Shown one piece after another: positions 58,970 to 64,000 of a stretch of DNA of 64,000 nt. Location of the stretch: contig JAYGXS010000002.1 in the NCBI GenBank assembly GCA_036362985.1, positions 97,424,717 to 97,488,716 on the forward strand, written 5' to 3'. How positions within the stretch are numbered: position 1 is the stretch's first letter; the number at the start of each line of letters is the position of its first letter. This DNA comes from Ligula intestinalis. Lineage: Eukaryota > Platyhelminthes > Cestoda > Diphyllobothriidea > Diphyllobothriidae. Both the position numbers and the translations under genes were made by a program. Below the pieces are notes generated by a model. That model was not told the DNA's origin. It saw nothing but the letters and a program-made list of their open reading frames with translations, and did not search any database.

Positions 58970-60965
58970 TCCCGCGGCCGCTGGGAGTAAGTTGTTCCGC
59001 ATGTAAATTGAAGGTGTGCGCGGCGCTTCGCGCCTCGGACTCTACTTATCGAACTCCAGAACGTTAAGTTGGACCACAGGTAAGTTTAAGTAGACGATCT
59101 TCTAACCACCATTTCATTTTTTCGGAATTCAAGAAACTTGCAATTTGATAATCGGGTTTTTCCACAATAAGGTAAACGATAAAAAAGATTAGGAAAATCG
59201 ACAGATATAAATCAAAAAGCACTTCTAAATACGGTACAAAAAAACATTTAGCATTTGTTAAAGGATATTATACTGCATGTCCTAATTCCCCCCCCCCCAT
59301 AAAACCCTATAACCACGTTTTCGTAGTAAAGCATGCACGTTGTAGGGATAAATGAGTGGGACTATATAAGCTACTATTGTCGAACTTTCTTACACTTTAT
59401 AATGAATTACAGTTCTGCGAATCCTGCAAGCAAATTTCAGGTCCAAATTCAACTGGCTGATGTAGCGTACATCTGGACAAGTTATTTTGATTAACTGAGT
59501 GGATTTAATAATAAGTAGGGCTCTGGTTTGGAAAACTGTCGTCTTTTTTCAAGTTATTGTGGGAAATAGGCTCTCACTTTTGCTTAATCATGAGTATTTT
59601 TATATAAAAGGAATTCCGTATGCTATAAGGAAAGACAGGACGAAACGTTTTTTTGACTATGCATTGTGCTGTGAAAGAATTCCATAGTTAGTAAAAAAGG
59701 GGGAATAATAATCCCTTCCAGTACTGGAAAACTTAGTGTGAAGTTGATCAAATGGAACTAAAGCAAAATTTAAGGAATCGCATTTATTTTCAGAAGTAAG
59801 CAGCAATAGAAGTTTAAAAAATTAGTTCTTTGCAAAAACTACAGTGATAAAAAAGTTCTTAGTAGAATATTTTCTTTTACTGCATAGCTCGTCTTGCGCG
59901 TAAACAAAGTTTCTACATGTAACTGCGCAGACAGCCAAAAGAAAGCCTTATTGAATGTAAGTCATAGAGAAATATAGTTTTTGTAAACAATAGTGTCCGC
60001 TCAAGCGTTATTTAGAAACGAAACAGACAGAAAAATCATAAGTATATTAAAAAATGGTCATAGCCGTGGCATGTTTTTTTGCATGCGGACGTTTATTACG
60101 GATCTTATAATAAATCTCCATAAGCGAAAAATAATCCGTTATCAAGAGAAATGTATGTTCTTTCATCTGCAGTCCAATTTTATCCATTTCTTCACAAAAA
60201 TTAAAGAAATTGTCAAAAATCCCCTTATTTCCCTGTAAAACAACCTTGGAAAAAGTTAAAATACGCAGAAGTTCGTCAGCTAAATATCCAATAAAAGCAC
60301 TTTTTAAAGTGGTAACCTATTAAGGAAACCTTTTCTATTAATCTTAGGAGTAAAAATATGCGTTAAATCTAGTAGACATATTTTATGCTTGAAAATGTGT
60401 TTTGCTGTTTTAATTCATTTCCACATTTGACCCACATGACCATGTGCATAGTAAATAATTTCCAAAAGCTCGTTTTTTCGGTAAATGCCGTTAAGTTATA
60501 TCTTATTTTAAAGGGTTTGATATAAACGTCAAACAAACGGAGAATCAGTAAACTGATCAATGAACACAGCAAAAATTTCTGAAATAAAGCAAGAATTTAT
60601 TCAAAGGTATTCAATAACTACTAATGTAATCATTCTTAAATACACAAAATATTTCCACTTAAGGAATGCTCTTTTTGTCGTAAGAAAGTGGTTGCTTTAA
60701 ATTTTATACTTAATAAACTCTTTAAATTTATTATTCGAATTTATTGCTATTTTTGACGTCTCCACAAGCTGGGAATTATCAAGAAAATTTCATTTTACTT
60801 AAGAAAAACTAATTTTTTCTTATAGTTCTTTGAAGTACTTAATATGCCTATTGTTGCTTATTATTATTCATACGTTTTTGTAAATGCGTTCCCGCTGGTA
60901 TGGGAGAAATAATCAAACATTTACAAATTTAGGAAATTTGCTTGCATCACTCGCAGAACTGTATT
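58970..60965. repeat. Dispersed non-coding repeat A, copy 2 (longest)
   Basis: The 5' module 58970-59400 matches 37690-38110; the part from 59415 matches 640-2390. No long frame, so the repeat is of unknown class. Has a 12-C run at 59289. Confidence 0.8.
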
Positions 60966-61826
60966 TTTCGCATCAGTGAATTAATTCGACAATCGGTTGT
61001 AAGCTTGCGAAATCTAAAAACTGGCCACATACGTTGCCATTTTTGAAAAAATAATACTTCTTCTTTTTATTCCGTTTCAAAATAAAGCAGAATGAAACGT
61101 TTCGTGCACAAAAAAAAACTATATGTCTATATGACATGCATTCAATTAGGCCTTCTTTGTCTTAAACTCGCATCACCACATTGCACATTTTGCGTTTGCG
61201 CATGGACGTTTTGGCGTTGTTTGCGCATTCAAACTAACACTTCTTTGTTACTGCATTTGTGCAAAAAACTTCACAGGATAGCTAAGAATAATTATTAAAA
61301 TACGAATCTGCAATGTTACTGCATATAAATGTGATTCTTTTAACTTGGCATCACTTGAAGCTGAACAATTTTGACAAACTTTTCCAGTTCGATACCTTTG
61401 TTGCTTATTTTGAAACTCCTTGATAGCATAATCAACACTAATGTGTAGTTAGGTTCCCTCCTTGGAAATAACATAGGAAACTCCTTCAATATGCGACTAC
61501 TCCCATTTTTCGTAATAAACCTGACTTAAATGACGATTTAACAAATTAAAGGCTTTCGCAGAATTCAATAAACTGAATCAATCAAAATATTGTTGCTAAA
61601 TATACACTTAAGTACCAATTTAAATTTCGTCATGAAAGTTGCACGGTCTTTATTGACTGCTGTCGATGTAATATGCCACTACCAAGGGCGCTAATTCTAG
61701 TAATCATACTAGCCAAGGCCAGCGGATAGTATATTCCAGTAATATTTTCATATAACTGAAACAATAGCTGACATGCATTATATCATTGGAACAAGCCCAA
61801 TGCTTGCCTTTACGTCCACATTGCAG
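60966..61826. other. End of intron 2, no feature
   Basis: AT-rich; only the acceptor of exon 3 is recognisable. Confidence 0.5.
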
Positions 61827-62162
61827 GTCCTGAAGACACGTATGTGTTTGCGGAAGACTGGCCAATACTCCTCCATGTTCGACTGCGCTCGCAAACTGCA
61901 CGCTGAACACGGCTTCGGCATATTCTACCGCGGTTACGTGCCCAACCTCATCGGCATCCTGCCCTACGCCGGTATCGATCTGGCCCTCTACGAGACCTTC
62001 AAGAATTTCTACGTGAAGTCCATGGGTGGCAATGTGGAGAAGGCGGGCGCCCCGCCAGTCTACGTCTCCCTCACGGCCGGCGCTTTCTCCTCCGTGTGCG
62101 GTCAGGTGGCCACCTATCCGCTGGCACTTGTGAGGACTAAGCTGCAAGCGCAGAGTGAAAAG
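61827..62162 (+). CDS. SCaMC carrier, exon 3 (second repeat and start of third)
   Basis: An exon of 336 nt (112 codons, phase 0 at both ends). Acceptor: tacgtccacattgcag|GTC; donor: GAAAAG|GTAAGC. It continues the second carrier signature as VLKTRMCLRKTGQYSSMF, then FYRGYVPNLIGILPYAGIDL and LYETFKNFYVKSM, all close to the SCaMC consensus. A short hydrophilic loop (GGNVEKAGAPP) leads to repeat 3, LTAGAFSSVCGQVATYPL and ALVRTKLQAQSEK. The third signature is PLALVR with Ala at the acidic place, a known hallmark of this subfamily rather than a defect. About 45-55 residues of the third repeat should follow; nothing like them is visible up to 64000, so the last exon(s) lie beyond the window. GC content is well above the surrounding intron. 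Confidence 0.95.
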
Positions 62163-62209
62163 GTAAGCTATCGTGTCAGATTAATTTGAGCTCTTCAGCC
62201 AGCCACTAT

Positions 62210-62345
62210 TTATTGGAAGGAGCAAGAGCTTGAACTCGAACCCCTTTTGGCTTATTAGCTGTCATCAGCTGGGAAGCCACCGACTGCGAACTTTTCGGGT
62301 TCAAGCTTCTAACTGTTGCAACGGTAACTGAGTCCTTGTTTACAC
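62210..62345 (-). repeat. tRNA-derived SINE remnant
   Basis: ttggcttattagctgtcatc and tgcgaacttttcgggttcaa belong to the family but are rearranged. Confidence 0.5.
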
Positions 62346-62451
62346 CTTATAACGCACTTTGAAGACCCCCAAGAGTTACACAACAAAAGGGCCTAAAACA
62401 AAGGAGCCACCCGAATAAGAGTTTACTTCTTTGATATGCGCAAAAAATTTG

Positions 62452-63170
62452 CGGTCCAGCTATAATTTTCATTTCATCATCCTCGGAAGAGGAACAGAAT
62501 AATCAGCTGTGGTCTACAGCATACGATGCCAAGAATGCAATGCAAGATATGTTGGTGAAACGGGCTGATGCCTTAGCGCAAGGTTGCATGAACATCAGCT
62601 CGCAATTAACCGCAAGGATCAGCTGTCTTTAGTCTATGACCACGAACAGCAGAACTGCAGGCATTCGCCTTTGAGAAAGCAAGGATAAAAGGCTGAATCA
62701 ACAACAAGATGGTCAGATTGCTGTTAGAAAGTTGGTCCTCGACTGGCACACAAAACAGGAGCATGGACCTTCATCCCGCTTACCAATCGCTCCGCAGAAG
62801 CCTACCATCTGCTCAGAATGGAGCATTAGCTCGGGTGGAGGAAGAAAACTAGGGAGGACAGCCGGAAGCCACGCACAAAGAAGGTGGAAACGCTAATTAA
62901 GCACATAAACGACTGGAAATACCTTTTGGAGGAGCCCACGAGGGCGCGGGCAATTCAAACAGCCTTCAGAAATCGATCAGTACAATCAATTGACACGTGG
63001 GTATCAGGCAAGGCTAGTGGTTTGACACACTCATTGTACAAGAACAGGACAGCAGTCACCACACTCTGACGATGGAAGCGTGCATGCCTTTGAAACGTCA
63101 GCTAACCTTCAACCTGGTCTCAGAAATTGCCCTTTCTTCTTTCTCTTCCGGGGATGATAAAGAGAAGTTA
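62452..63170 (+). pseudogene. Penelope-like element with GIY-YIG endonuclease remnant
   Basis: Plus strand: VVYSIRCQECNARYVGETG, stop, CLSARLHEHQLAINRKDQLS, LVYDHEQQNC. This is the VY...YVGETG...R..EH core of the Penelope GIY-YIG domain with its Cys pair. It then continues, across frame shifts, to LESWSSTGTQNRSMDLHPAY. Stops and frame breaks make it a pseudogene. It lies in the intron after exon 3. Confidence 0.85.
63066..63100 (+). ncRNA. Hammerhead-like motif, CTGACGA type (best copy)
   Basis: CTGACGA (63066-63072), TG, GAAG, loop, CTTT, GAAACGTC (63092-63099), AGC. Both conserved boxes are intact. Helix II is short (4 pairs, one G-U). Placed at the 3' part of a Penelope-like fragment, as expected for these elements. 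Confidence 0.45.
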
Positions 63171-64000
63171 AATGTGTACAAATCCCGGAGTTTCTGTTTC
63201 GAGTGGCAGTTGATTGTCATGCGCGTTCGCTCGTGGCCTGATTGGGCGTGTTGTAATAAGATGTCCTGCCGCGTGGCGCATCTAAGTGTCCCTTGAGGAA
63301 CTTCGACCAGTTGGGCACGCGCGTGGGCTGGCGTGCATATGTATCCAGCCAAAGGTTTAAGGTCATCATTTGGGCACAGTCAACAGCTAAAGAATATGAC
63401 GATGGAGGCAGTCCGCATCGATAACGGAATAATTCTTGCAGTCGGCCACAGGCATGAAGCCTCGGGAGAGAAGGCAAGGTTGCTGACATTCGGTTACGCT
63501 CATTGCGCCGCAGGCTCGTTGTTTCACCGGGCAGCGTTCATAAACTGATGTTGCATATTTGCCAATCTAAACTTTAGCTAAGTTAAAGTTTTGGCTGCAC
63601 GCAATGGTCATGGGCTGATCTATTTTTCTTCGTTCGCTGCTTGGCCCTACGTGTGGATTTCGGCATAGCCTGATGGCCAAGTAGCGAACGGAGAAAAATG
63701 AATCAATACAAGCGAACATCAGTGTCCCAGGAAGCAAAATTGTTTCTGCTACTCATGTCTCTGATGACGAATCCGTGACAGATATCGAAAAGTCAGGCGA
63801 ATAAACATATTGTCCCAGCGATCGAGTCTTCTTTTTCTCAAAAATCAATCAGCCCATGACCAGTACGTGCAGCCACAACTATAAACTGCTGATCGATAAG
63901 TTCAGCTTACGCTTTGACAGGATACAGCTGGTCTTGCTGTCCAAAACGTCGGCAAACTAACAAACTCATTCCCGAGGGCGCAACGTGATCTTTAACTATA
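63171..64000. other. Right edge, no gene; Penelope-type end at 63760
   Basis: A sequence gtctctgatgacgaatccgt ... gaaaagtcaggcgaataaac (63758-63808) is another Penelope-type end. No last carrier exon is visible. Confidence 0.5.

Larger units (their letters stand above)
54129..61826 (+). other. SCaMC intron between exons 2 and 3
   Basis: A 7.7-kb phase-0 intron that splits the second carrier signature. It holds Penelope-like debris (54.6-55.2 kb), a diverged LTR (57.5-58.0 kb), a SINE (58.24 kb) and the 2-kb repeat at 58.97-60.97 kb. No other exon-like stretch of carrier sequence was found in it. Confidence 0.85.

Noticed and set aside
61704..62147. 147-codon minus frame over exon 3
   Set aside because: Antisense shadow of the carrier frame.
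62163..64000. Last carrier exon
   Set aside because: Searched for the end of the third repeat (glycine-rich loop, RG-PN and PA-SISY-type motifs); none seen, so it must lie beyond the window.

Overview
This is a eukaryotic, intron-containing and very repeat-rich window. It is most likely from a flatworm, and the repeat types (tRNA-derived SINEs, Penelope-like fragments, C2H2-bearing LINE debris) suggest a diphyllobothriid-type tapeworm; the species is inference. One real protein-coding gene can be supported: a calcium-dependent mitochondrial ATP-Mg/phosphate carrier (SCaMC, SLC25A23/24/25 family) on the plus strand. It covers at least 38 kb and continues past the right end of the window.

The gene has two alternative EF-hand first exons, 1a (23517-24117) and 1b (45219-45837). 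Both end in phase 1 and both can splice to carrier exon 2 (53797-54128), which leads to exon 3 (61827-62162). Joined, they give about 423 (1a) or 429 (1b) residues; only the last part of the third carrier repeat is missing. Two distant promoters would therefore give two carrier isoforms that differ in EF-hand 1, the linker and a few junction residues. The last two thirds of the two exons contain 325 bp of perfect identity although the first third has diverged strongly, which points to recent gene conversion or an assembly artefact.

Everything else is largely mobile-element sequence. Left flank (1-23 kb): a diverged 1.7-kb repeat, two broken LINE reverse transcriptases (minus strand, 3.6-4.1 and 13.7-15.0 kb), Penelope-like debris (5.3-6.3 kb), an AAG microsatellite, a candidate small exon at 8.6 kb and a solo LTR (18.4 kb). 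First intron (24-45 kb): tandem and inverted repeat blocks, a short assembly gap, and a structurally complete 1.58-kb non-coding LTR retrotransposon (35674-37251) with 4-bp target duplications. Second half (46-64 kb): a SINE cluster, LINE and Penelope tails with hammerhead-like RNA motifs, and another copy of the 1.7-kb repeat from the left edge.

No rRNA gene, functional tRNA gene, CRISPR array or bacterial-type operon is visible.
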